Positions 1-6,127 of a DNA stretch of 9,627 nucleotides are shown piece after piece; position 1 is the first letter of the stretch, and every line of letters begins with the position of its first letter. The DNA is from MFAQ01 sp964592455 (lineage in GTDB: Bacteria; Patescibacteriota; Microgenomatia; UBA1400; MFAQ01). The translations under genes and the position numbers were made by a program. The notes below the pieces were generated by a model. That model was not told where the DNA came from. It saw only the letters and a program-made list of their open reading frames with translations, and did no database searches. The stretch lies in assembly GCA_964592455.1 (NCBI GenBank), contig CAZQDQ010000035.1, forward strand, positions 1-9,627, written 5' to 3'.

Positions 1-45
1 AAGTGTTGAGCGGTGAGCCAATAGATTAGTAATGGTCCCGAAAAT
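1..45 (+). rRNA. Possible 3' end of 23S rRNA (partial)
   Basis: The first bases (AAGTGTTGAGC) match the usual run near the 3' end of bacterial 23S rRNA (GTGTTGAGC in several phyla). They are followed at 26-40 by GATTAGTAATGGTCC, which resembles the conserved AGTACTAAT-GGTC tail. No protein frame is convincing here, and a strong terminator follows at 71-113, as expected at the end of an rRNA transcription unit. The match is short and from memory, and the middle (12-25) differs from textbook sequences, so this stays tentative. The exact mature end cannot be seen; no 5S rRNA follows. Confidence 0.4.
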
Positions 46-70
46 AAGTTCGAATTTCGTTATAACAGAC

Positions 71-113
71 AACAAATATATCGTCCCCTTGCGGGGCGGT
101 ATTTTGTTATTTT
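71..113 (+). terminator. Strong intrinsic terminator, probably bidirectional
   Basis: Positions 71-88 pair with 93-108 around the loop TTGC (89-92). The core is CCCC/GGGG, extended by C-G and G-C pairs at 82-83/97-98 and by A-T pairs down to 71/108, with single-base bulges at 77 and 84. The right arm and its flank form a T-rich tract (100-113) and the left arm is A-rich, the usual form of a Rho-independent terminator that works in either direction. It would end the possible rRNA transcript that enters from the left. Confidence 0.7.
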
Positions 114-118
114 ATGAC

Positions 119-194
119 AGGGATTCGAAAGCCGGAACCAGTTTGTAAGCAACCTGGTGAGGCCGGCCCGAAGGAAACTGAGGGGAATCCCCCC
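119..194 (+). repeat. Structured element A, related to element B at 5381-5468
   Basis: This GC-rich stretch shares ordered blocks with element B: GGGA at the left edge, CGAAAGCC (126-133), a hairpin (accag 137-141 with ctggt 154-158), GAGGCnGGCC (159-168), and a right edge GAGGGGAATCCC followed by CCC (180-194). GGGATT (120-125) can pair with AATCCC (186-191) and GCC (131-133) with GGC (161-163), giving nested helices around the hairpin. The hairpin sequence differs from that in B while the fold is kept, which suggests a conserved structure. It could be a non-coding RNA or a small non-autonomous mobile element; I do not recognise the family. Confidence 0.5.
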
Positions 195-272
195 GCCTGC
201 AACGCTATGTGTAAGCATTGCGAGCAGGTGTTCGGCAACCAAACCTTGCACACCCACCACAATCCGTGCTAG
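195..272. other. Structured non-coding stretch, function unknown
   Basis: There is no plausible gene here. CCTGC (196-200) pairs with GCAGG (224-228) around a second partial stem (201-206 with 214-219). Alternative pairings exist between 227-231 and 250-254 and between 248-251 and 266-269. Base composition is clearly richer in GC than the adjoining gene. It may continue element A or be an independent RNA. A minus-strand open frame covers it but has low-complexity composition and runs through the terminator and element A, so it is not credible as a protein. Confidence 0.35.
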
Positions 273-281
273 CCTGATATT

Positions 282-1082
282 ATGGATAGCGAAGAGAGGA
301 CTGCTGAAGTGAAATTTCTAGGGGAAAAAGATCTCCAGGAACAAAAGATAGGTGTTTATGACCAAGTCAGATCTAAATTAAGAATTAAGCTCGATCAACT
401 TGGGAAAAAGCACCATATTACAAATAAATCAGCACTTGCCCGCGGACTAACACTAGAAATAATATCTGTTCAAGAACAAATAAACAAGCAAAAAAACCAA
501 AAAGAAACTAAAGCGCAAGAGAATATTAGAGAACTAATTCAATATATATATGAAAACTCCGCAATACTACTTGGCATAGACAAAGACCCTTCTATCCCAG
601 ACAATGTCAGTGTAATATTTCATGAAGGAAAGTACATCATAAACAAAATATTAGAAATAAAATCTTCTGAGTTTTCACAAGAATCAGGTATAAATAAAAA
701 TCAACCAGAAAAGACAATTAAAAATATAGAATCTGTAGTTAATTTACTAAACAAAATCATAACAACGCAGAAGGATAGGGTTCACGACATTCTGCCAGGA
801 AAAGAACTTAGTTCAGCAAAAAAACAAGAGCGAAACAACTTGTTGACAAAAATAAAAAATTCGGTAACACAAAACGGGTTAAAAGATGAAGTCACCTTCT
901 CAGATAAACTCGAATATGTAGTGATAAAACCGTCAGGCGAAAAAGCAAATAAAAACAGAGAAATTATGTTTCCAAAAATAAAATTAAGTACTGGACAAGA
1001 AGTGCGATATGTAGAAGACTTTTCAATATTTAGCAGTCAAGATGTCCAATCAATTATTGAGAATTATTGCGAAACAAACTAG
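282..1082 (+). CDS. Hypothetical protein, 266 aa, helical and lysine-rich
   Basis: I do not recognise a family. The protein is soluble, very rich in Lys, Glu, Gln, Asn and Ile, with no signal peptide or membrane segment. Residues about 18-110 and 140-190 look helical or coiled-coil, while the last 60 residues have more alternating hydrophobics and may form a small beta domain. An in-frame TAG at 270-272 limits the 5' end. ATG 282 has no Shine-Dalgarno sequence; GTG 309, with AGAGAGGA about 10 bases upstream, is a serious alternative start. The gene ends in TAG 11 bases before the next gene, but that gene has its own promoter inside this one, so they need not form one operon. The long AT-rich frame beside a structured GC-richer region supports real coding. 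Confidence 0.72.
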   Translation: MDSEERTAEVKFLGEKDLQEQKIGVYDQVRSKLRIKLDQLGKKHHITNKSALARGLTLEIISVQEQINKQKNQKETKAQENIRELIQYIYENSAILLGIDKDPSIPDNVSVIFHEGKYIINKILEIKSSEFSQESGINKNQPEKTIKNIESVVNLLNKIITTQKDRVHDILPGKELSSAKKQERNNLLTKIKNSVTQNGLKDEVTFSDKLEYVVIKPSGEKANKNREIMFPKIKLSTGQEVRYVEDFSIFSSQDVQSIIENYCETN

Positions 1083-1085
1083 AAT
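1057..1085 (+). promoter_or_regulatory. Promoter for the 148-aa gene
   Basis: TTGAGA (1057-1062) and TAGAAT (1080-1085) each match the sigma-70 consensus at five of six positions and are separated by exactly 17 bases. Transcription would start at about 1092, only two bases before the ATG at 1094, giving a leaderless or nearly leaderless mRNA. It lies in the 3' end of the preceding gene. Confidence 0.6.
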
Positions 1086-1093
1086 AACTCCTT

Positions 1094-1540
1094 ATGGCCG
1101 ACACAAACAAAACTGACAACTTACCAACAGAAACAAACGAAGCAGTTACCAGTCTCTTTGCCATTGAAAATCTCATCAAAACTCACATCTCTCATATTGA
1201 CACCGTAAAACTGGAAATGAGCAAACAGGTTGAAATGTTTAACGACATTTTAAACAATGACCCAGACTACAAAAAAGCAGCTGACGAAGGTAAAGAGGTA
1301 AACAAAAAGAAAGCCGAGGCCAAACAAAACGTCCTAAAGTCTCCGAGCAATGCCTCGCTAAACCAAAAAATAAAGGACATGCGCCAGGAGCTAAAAGAGC
1401 TCAAAAACGCGCTTAGTAACTACCTTCAGCAGTATCAAAAAATTGCCGATACCGACCAAATTGAAAGCGAAGACGGCGAAGTCCGCCAAATCGTCTACAA
1501 TGCTCATCTCGTAAAACTCTCCGGCAAATTCGGCCGATAG
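1094..1540 (+). CDS. Hypothetical coiled-coil protein, 148 aa
   Basis: No known family is recognised. After a polar N-terminus (1-17), residues about 20-55 and 60-118 are charged and helical with heptad-like leucines, typical of a coiled coil or helical hairpin. The C-terminal part (about 119-148) is acidic, then ends in a basic tail (KLSGKFGR). There is no signal peptide, membrane segment or catalytic motif, so a structural or binding role in the cytoplasm is the most that can be said. The ATG is preceded by a good promoter instead of a Shine-Dalgarno sequence. Third positions are noticeably richer in G and C than in the gene before it, resembling typA downstream, which suggests that it is a long-resident gene and that its upstream neighbour may have a different history. 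Confidence 0.8.
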   Translation: MADTNKTDNLPTETNEAVTSLFAIENLIKTHISHIDTVKLEMSKQVEMFNDILNNDPDYKKAADEGKEVNKKKAEAKQNVLKSPSNASLNQKIKDMRQELKELKNALSNYLQQYQKIADTDQIESEDGEVRQIVYNAHLVKLSGKFGR

Positions 1541-1560
1541 CCAAAACAAGCCCCAGAGCG

Positions 1561-1581
1561 TATAATAACTAAGTTATTTTT
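1561..1581 (+). promoter_or_regulatory. Possible typA promoter -10 overlapping an AT-rich hairpin
   Basis: TATAAT at 1561-1566 is a perfect -10 hexamer about 39 bases before the typA ATG, but no good -35 lies 16-18 bases upstream. The same bases join an inverted repeat (AATAAC 1564-1569 with GTTATT 1573-1578) followed by five T's (1577-1581), which could be a weak terminator for the upstream gene. Both readings are possible; the promoter is slightly favoured because the stem has little GC. Confidence 0.4.
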
Positions 1582-1604
1582 CCCCTTGGGAAGCTAAATT
1601 CTTT

Positions 1605-3431
1605 ATGCAAAACGTTAGAAATATCGCGGTCATCGCGCACGTTGACCACGGCAAAACCACACTCATAGACGCTTTTATTAAACAATCTCATATTTTTCGT
1701 GATAACGAAAGTGAGATGAACCAAGCAGCTCTCTTAGATAGTAACGAACTCGAGCGTGAACGAGGCATTACCATTTTAGCCAAAAATATCTCTATCACCT
1801 ACAAAGGCACCAAGATAAATATAATTGACACTCCAGGCCACGCCGACTTTTCTGGTGAAGTCGAGCGCACTCTAGATATGGCTGACGGAGCTCTACTTAT
1901 TGTCGACGCCCAAGAAGGGCCCATGCCCCAAACCAGATTTGTTCTCAAAAAAGCTTTTGAACTGGATCTAAAAGTTATTGTTGTTATTAACAAAATCGAC
2001 AAGCAAAACGCCAATATTTCTCAGACAGAATCCAAAATTGCTAATCTATTTTTAGAACTTGCCACCCAAGACTATCAGCTTGAATACCCAGTACTATATG
2101 CCGTTGGCAAAACCGGAAAAGTTTTTGCCACACCTCCAACCGATTTCGAGACAAGTGGCAATGTCGAGCCCCTTTTGGAAAAAATCCTCTCTTATATTCC
2201 TAATCCAAAAAACAACCAAAGTTTGAGCTTTAAAATGCTTATCTCCTCGCTAGATTACAACTCTCATTTGGGTAAAATTGTTGTTGGACGCATCCATCAG
2301 GGATCTATAAAACCAAAACAAAATGTCTTAATACTGGGTGATAAACCAAAAAACGCTCAAGTTGACAAAGTCTTTATCTCCAAAGGCTTAGGGCGCGAAG
2401 AAGTTCAGCAAGCTTTTGCCGGCGATATCGTTTCCTTAACCGGTATTACTGATATTAAAATTGGTCAAACCCTGTCAACTCCAGATGACTTAGAATCACT
2501 ACCTTCCGCAAAAATTACCGAACCAACTCTTCACATTACCGTTGGGCCAAATACTTCCCCTTTGTCCGGTAGGGAAGGGGAGTTTACTACTGCCCGCCAA
2601 ATAGAAGAGCGACTGGCCAGAGAACTCGAAACCAACCTTTCTTTAAAACTTGAAAAACTGGAAAGTGGTAAATACAAAATTTCTGGTAAAGGAGAACTTC
2701 ATCTGTCTGTTTTACTCGAAACTCTCCGTCGCGAAGGCTACGAAGTTGAAGTTGGTAAGCCAGAAGTTATTTTTAAAACTATTGATGGTCTCAAACACGA
2801 ACCATTCGAAGAGGTCCATATTGTTACCCCCTCCGAATACATCGGAACTATAACCCAAGAAATTGGCAAACGCTTCGGCGTTTTAAATCATATGGATCCA
2901 ATCAATGACAAAGAGGTTGAGTTTGTCTACAAAATGCCTACTAGAGCCATTCTAGGTTTAAGATCACTACTCCTAACAGCCACCAAGGGCACTGTAGTTT
3001 TTAACAGTCAGTTTGTTGGCTTCGAGCCAGCAGGCCAACCACTACCCAAAATGAGAAGGGGAGTACTTATTGCAACTGATTCTGGCGAAGCCCTAGCTTA
3101 TGGTCTACAAGCCGCTCAGGAAAGAGGTATCACTTTTGTTGAACCAGGAGAAACTATTTACGAAGGCCAAATAATCGGCCTAAACGCCAAGGAAGAGGAT
3201 ATTGAGATCAACGCCGCTAAAGGTAAAAAGCTTACTAATATGCGCTCCAAGTCTTCTGACGGCGTAATACAGCTCGTACCAGCTCTAAAATACTCGCTAG
3301 AACAATGCTTAGACTTTTTGGAAAGCGATGAGCTACTCGAAGTAACTCCAAAAAGTTTACGTCTTCGAAAAAAATATCTCACTCAAGTTGACCGCCGACG
3401 CCACCGTGACGAAATCAAAAACAGCTACTAA
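1605..3431 (+). CDS. typA: Translational GTPase TypA/BipA
   Basis: TypA is a ribosome-associated GTPase of the EF-G/LepA superfamily that acts in the cytoplasm in late 50S assembly and stress or cold adaptation. The order of G motifs is complete: P-loop AHVDHGKT (residues 11-18), switch I ending RERGITI (51-57), DTPGH (75-79) and NKID (129-132). After the GTPase domain come a beta-barrel domain II (about 200-300), EF-G-like domains III and V, and the TypA-specific C-terminal domain with basic residues near the end (RLRKKYL). The 608-aa length is normal for the family (about 600-615). ATG 1605 begins right at the family's usual N-terminus. Only a weak GGGAAG lies upstream. The stop precedes the transporter start by 18 bases. 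No residue is obviously missing. Confidence 0.97.
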   Translation: MQNVRNIAVIAHVDHGKTTLIDAFIKQSHIFRDNESEMNQAALLDSNELERERGITILAKNISITYKGTKINIIDTPGHADFSGEVERTLDMADGALLIVDAQEGPMPQTRFVLKKAFELDLKVIVVINKIDKQNANISQTESKIANLFLELATQDYQLEYPVLYAVGKTGKVFATPPTDFETSGNVEPLLEKILSYIPNPKNNQSLSFKMLISSLDYNSHLGKIVVGRIHQGSIKPKQNVLILGDKPKNAQVDKVFISKGLGREEVQQAFAGDIVSLTGITDIKIGQTLSTPDDLESLPSAKITEPTLHITVGPNTSPLSGREGEFTTARQIEERLARELETNLSLKLEKLESGKYKISGKGELHLSVLLETLRREGYEVEVGKPEVIFKTIDGLKHEPFEEVHIVTPSEYIGTITQEIGKRFGVLNHMDPINDKEVEFVYKMPTRAILGLRSLLLTATKGTVVFNSQFVGFEPAGQPLPKMRRGVLIATDSGEALAYGLQAAQERGITFVEPGETIYEGQIIGLNAKEEDIEINAAKGKKLTNMRSKSSDGVIQLVPALKYSLEQCLDFLESDELLEVTPKSLRLRKKYLTQVDRRRHRDEIKNSY

Positions 3432-3437
3432 TTGATT

Positions 3438-3443
3438 TATAAT
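3438..3443 (+). promoter_or_regulatory. -10 element for the ABC transporter gene, suggesting a leaderless start
   Basis: A perfect TATAAT sits in the 18-base gap after typA. Transcription would be expected about seven bases later, at 3450, which is exactly the GTG chosen as the start of the transporter. No good -35 is visible, so the promoter may be weak or act with read-through from typA. Confidence 0.5.
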
Positions 3444-3449
3444 ATTTTT

Positions 3450-5264
3450 GTGGCCAAAACTTCAGAAAAAATAAAAAGTACTTTAAATACCACTTATAGA
3501 ATTCTAAAAATATTTTGGGGGTTCGATAAGCCTATTTTTTTAGGCAACCTTTTCTTTATTACACTTCCATCAACAGTCGAGTTTCTTAATGCCTATATAT
3601 ACAAACTGATAATTGACTTAGTTATCAATTCCATAAACGGCCTACCAACAAAAATCTCATCTTTGTACTGGCTGCTTATTGCTCGCGTTGGAACTTTTAT
3701 TATCCAAGATTTGTTTTACTCTTTACAAAAACACTTCAACAACCTTTTGTGGACAAAGTTCCCGTTACACTTGTATCAAAAATACTTAGGTTTTATTACC
3801 AATTTGGATCTTGAATACTTTGAAAACAGCGACTTCAAAAATAAGCTAGAAAAGGTAAGAAACTCATATGCCTGGAAACCTCAAAACTTAATTAACTCCG
3901 CTTTCTACACTTTCGAGGGGGTTACTCAAGTTGCCATTGCCATTGTGGCCATTGCTTACTTAAACTGGATCCTACTTATACCTATTATAATTGCTGCTAC
4001 CTTAGGTTTAATAATCCAAACAAAAACATCGGAAGTTGCCTGGGGTATTTGGTCCGATCTTTCACCGCACCGCAAAAAGTACTGGTATTTATCTGGTCTC
4101 ATTGAAGGCGGATATTCAGGCGAAAGTATAAAAGAGATAAAAATTTTTAGGTTAGCAAACAGGTTTTTGCAGGAATTAAAAGACATCTACACCAAATTTG
4201 ACACAGAAAATACCAATCAATCGATTAGGCAGTTTAAAGTAAACATTGCCCATGGTTTTATAAACAATATTGTCTATATTTGCATAGAATTATACGTAAT
4301 ACTGAGTGCTATTGCTAAGAAGATTACTATAGGTGATGCTAGCTACTACACCGCTGTTACAAGTAGATTCCAAAGTGGGGTCAATGGTCTTTTCCGCAAT
4401 ATTACCAACCTCTACGATAACAGTCTCTATGTAAAAGATATGTTTGAGATTCTTGACACGCCAAAAATTTTATTACACTCTCCAAATCCCAAAAAATTAA
4501 TAACAAATGAGACCCCAAAGATAGAATTTAAAAATGTCTTTTTTAAATATCCACAAGCAAAAAATTACACTTTAAAAAATTTTAACTTAATTATAAATCC
4601 TGGCGAAAAAATTGCCTTAGTAGGTGAAAACGGAGCAGGTAAAAGCACAATTATTAAGCTTCTTGCACGTTTTTATGATGTAACCAGCGGAGAAATTTTA
4701 ATAAACAACAAAAATATTAAGCACATTGAAATCAATACTTGGCATAAAACACTTGGAATTTTATTTCAAGATTATATAAAGTACCAACACACACTAGAAG
4801 ATAATATTTACTTTGGTAAAGTCTATGTCCCAAAGTCAAAACAAAAAATTATCGACGCTTCTAAAAAATCTGGTGCAGATGGTGTAGCCAATGTCTTACC
4901 AAATAAATATCAGCAAATGCTAGGCAAAACCTTTGAAGGTGGAGTTGAATTATCCAATGGTCAATGGCAAAAAGTGGCCCTGGGTAGAGCTTACCTTAGA
5001 AATGCCCCAATATTAATACTAGATGAACCAACTGCCTCAATAGACGCAAAAGCAGAGTACGAAATATTTAAAAAGGTTGACACCTTATCAAAAAACAAAA
5101 CCGTAATCATAATCTCTCACCGTTTTTCTACAGTAAGAAATGCTGACAAAATATTTGTTCTCAAAAAAGGCTCAATAGAAGAATCTGGCAGCCACCAACA
5201 ACTACTAGAAAACAACGGAATATATGCCCAACTATTTAGACTTCAGGCAAAAGGCTACCAGTAA
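3450..5264 (+). CDS. ABC transporter, fused permease and ATPase (exporter type)
   Basis: This is a half-transporter of the ABCB/MsbA-like exporter fold, expected to work as a homodimer in the cytoplasmic membrane; the substrate is not predictable. The N-terminal half (about 20-330) has around six hydrophobic helices. The C-terminal ATPase has Walker A GENGAGKST (392-400), a Q-loop in LFQDY, the signature LSNGQ (501-505; Asn replaces the common Gly), Walker B ILILDEP with catalytic Glu 526, and the H-loop His 557 in SHR. All catalytic residues are present. The 604-aa length is typical. GTG 3450 gives an N-terminus MAKTSEK and is favoured over an in-frame TTG at 3432 because TATAAT overlaps the region between them. 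The end has two adjacent stops (TAATGA). The unusually long permease with many Lys and Asn resembles AT-rich CPR exporters. Confidence 0.92.
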   Translation: MAKTSEKIKSTLNTTYRILKIFWGFDKPIFLGNLFFITLPSTVEFLNAYIYKLIIDLVINSINGLPTKISSLYWLLIARVGTFIIQDLFYSLQKHFNNLLWTKFPLHLYQKYLGFITNLDLEYFENSDFKNKLEKVRNSYAWKPQNLINSAFYTFEGVTQVAIAIVAIAYLNWILLIPIIIAATLGLIIQTKTSEVAWGIWSDLSPHRKKYWYLSGLIEGGYSGESIKEIKIFRLANRFLQELKDIYTKFDTENTNQSIRQFKVNIAHGFINNIVYICIELYVILSAIAKKITIGDASYYTAVTSRFQSGVNGLFRNITNLYDNSLYVKDMFEILDTPKILLHSPNPKKLITNETPKIEFKNVFFKYPQAKNYTLKNFNLIINPGEKIALVGENGAGKSTIIKLLARFYDVTSGEILINNKNIKHIEINTWHKTLGILFQDYIKYQHTLEDNIYFGKVYVPKSKQKIIDASKKSGADGVANVLPNKYQQMLGKTFEGGVELSNGQWQKVALGRAYLRNAPILILDEPTASIDAKAEYEIFKKVDTLSKNKTVIIISHRFSTVRNADKIFVLKKGSIEESGSHQQLLENNGIYAQLFRLQAKGYQ

Positions 5265-5278
5265 TGATATATACAAGG

Positions 5279-5284
5279 TAAAAT
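5279..5284 (+). promoter_or_regulatory. Candidate -10 for tRNA-Leu
   Basis: TAAAAT lies ten bases before the mature tRNA 5' end, so transcription could begin at about 5291. No convincing -35 is seen 17 bases upstream. Read-through from the transporter gene is the alternative source. Confidence 0.3.
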
Positions 5285-5293
5285 AGCAGTAAA

Positions 5294-5376
5294 GCCGGGG
5301 TGGCGAAATGGTAGCCGCAAGAGACTTAAAATCTCTCGATAGCAATATCGTGCGGGTTCGAGTCCCGCCCCCGGCA
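5294..5376 (+). tRNA. tRNA-Leu (anticodon TAA)
   Basis: The class II cloverleaf is complete: acceptor GCCGGGG (5294-5300) with CCCCGGC (5369-5375), anticodon stem AGAGA/TCTCT around the loop CTTAAAA with anticodon TAA (5327-5329), a long variable arm with stem CGATA/TATCG (5337-5350), T arm GCGGG-TTCGAGT-CCCGC, and discriminator A at 5376. It reads UUA. CCA is not encoded (CAA follows), so a CCA-adding enzyme is needed. Its 3' end is copied 98 bases downstream. Confidence 0.97.
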
Positions 5377-5476
5377 CAAAGGGAAATCGAAAGCCACAGG
5401 CGCGACCGGCGCCGAGGCAGGCCTTGAGAAAATTTCAGCAGAAATTTATCGAGAGGCGAGTCCCGCCCCCGGCACA
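5359..5476 (+). repeat. 20-bp direct repeat of the tRNA-Leu 3' end bounding a 98-bp unit
   Basis: Bases 5359-5378 (second half of the T loop to two bases past the discriminator) recur without mismatch at 5457-5476. The unit between the repeat starts is 98 bp and holds element B. Duplication of a tRNA 3' end on both sides of an insert is the classic footprint of site-specific integration, though this insert is far too small to carry an integrase. A tandem duplication or a non-autonomous element is therefore more likely. Confidence 0.85.
5381..5468 (+). repeat. Structured element B, related to element A at 119-194
   Basis: The blocks match element A in the same order: GGGA (5381-5384), CGAAAGCC (5388-5395), a hairpin (GGCGC 5399-5403 with GCGCC 5409-5413), GAGGCnGGCC (5414-5423), and GAGGCGAGTCCC followed by GCCC (5453-5468). 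A second hairpin that A lacks, AAATTTC-AGCA-GAAATTT (5430-5447), fills the variable part. GGGA pairs with TCCC (5461-5464). The right edge coincides with the copied tRNA-Leu end. The lack of any reading frame and the conserved pairing suggest an RNA or palindromic mobile element. Confidence 0.5.
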
Positions 5477-5499
5477 TCCATCTTTTAAATTATAATACT

Positions 5500-5573
5500 G
5501 ACTCGGTAGCTCAGCTGGATAGAGCAACTGCCTTCTAAGCAGTAGGTCGGGTGTTCGAATCACCCCCGAGTCA
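5500..5573 (+). tRNA. tRNA-Arg (anticodon TCT)
   Basis: The cloverleaf is canonical: acceptor GACTCGG (5500-5506) with CCGAGTC (5566-5572), D arm GCTC-GAGC, anticodon stem ACTGC/GCAGT with loop CTTCTAA and anticodon TCT (5534-5536), T arm GGGTG-TTCGAAT-CACCC, and discriminator A at 5573. It decodes AGA. CCA is not encoded. It follows the 98-bp unit after tRNA-Leu and is probably transcribed with it. Confidence 0.97.
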
Positions 5574-5598
5574 CAAATAAATAAAACTTGAAATTTAT

Positions 5599-5628
5599 TA
5601 GACAAAAACTGTATAGTTTCAATACAAT
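5599..5628 (+). promoter_or_regulatory. Promoter of the flavin operon
   Basis: TAGACA (5599-5604) and TACAAT (5623-5628) each match the sigma-70 consensus at five of six positions, with an 18-base spacer. Transcription would start near 5635, giving a leader of about seven bases before the ATG at 5642, too short for a Shine-Dalgarno sequence. Confidence 0.6.
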
Positions 5629-5641
5629 AAAACAAACAAAT

Positions 5642-6127
5642 ATGGAAGACACAAACCAAACCCCAAGTAAAAACAATAACACTTTTTTAGGCGCCGCTAT
5701 CTTTGTTGTCATTGCTGTTCTTGCTTTTGTCCTCAATTCATCTAAATCAACACCTCCAACTAATACTCCAACACCAAATCAACCATCCGTACTAACACCA
5801 ACCGCAAGCCCAACAACATCAATAACCAATTTAGAAATTAAAGATGGAACTTACGAAGCAACGGGAGAATACACCTCCCCTGCAGGTCCGGAAGTAGTCC
5901 CTATCAAACTCACTCTCAAAAACGGGGTTATAGAAACCATAGAATTCAACCAAAAAGCCACCAACCCAGGCACAATCAAATTCCAAGGTATGTTTAAAGA
6001 AGGCTTTAAAGCTCAAGTTATTGGTAAAAAAATTACTGAGGTTAAACTAGACAAAGTTTCTGGATCCTCTCTAACCCCTAAAGGTTTTAACGACGCTATT
6101 CAAAAGATTATTAACCAAAACGGTTAA
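5642..6127 (+). CDS. Membrane-anchored FMN-binding domain protein (NqrC/RnfG-like domain)
   Basis: The 161-aa protein would carry a covalently bound FMN outside the cytoplasm. It has a short polar N-terminus (1-14), one membrane helix (about 15-31), a Pro/Thr/Ser linker (about 36-60) and an FMN_bind domain (about 65-160) beginning DGTYEATGEY. The flavin site near the end reads VSGSSLTP (139-146), matching the family SGAT-x-T pattern with Ser 143 in place of the usual acceptor Thr. Full NqrC/RnfG proteins are longer; this resembles the minimal single-domain form. ATG 5642 is chosen over an upstream in-frame ATG at 5588, which would lie before the promoter and add a sequence unrelated to a signal peptide. 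The stop overlaps the apbE start (TAATG), so translation is coupled. Known for the family: ApbE attaches FMN through a phosphoester bond. Electron carriage here is inferred from the neighbours. Confidence 0.88.
   Translation: MEDTNQTPSKNNNTFLGAAIFVVIAVLAFVLNSSKSTPPTNTPTPNQPSVLTPTASPTTSITNLEIKDGTYEATGEYTSPAGPEVVPIKLTLKNGVIETIEFNQKATNPGTIKFQGMFKEGFKAQVIGKKITEVKLDKVSGSSLTPKGFNDAIQKIINQNG

Noticed and set aside
114..135. tmRNA 5' end (TGACAGGGATTCGA resembles the start of ssrA)
   Set aside because: No GGGG acceptor strand precedes it, no tag reading frame follows, and no matching tRNA-like 3' end is found before the gene at 282.
153..192. SRP (4.5S) RNA domain IV, suggested by CCCGAAGGAAAC
   Set aside because: The conserved AGCAG side of the symmetric loop is missing and the flanking bases do not pair as in SRP RNA.
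60..260. Minus-strand 66-aa open frame
   Set aside because: It runs through the terminator hairpin and the structured element A, matches no family and has no promoter or ribosome site.
5491..5496. TATAAT just before tRNA-Arg as its promoter
   Set aside because: It is four bases from the mature 5' end, so transcription would start inside the tRNA, and no -35 is present; co-transcription with tRNA-Leu is simpler.
5232..5659. Two minus-strand open frames across the tRNA region
   Set aside because: They are antisense to tRNA genes and read the familiar artefact peptides produced by tRNA sequence.
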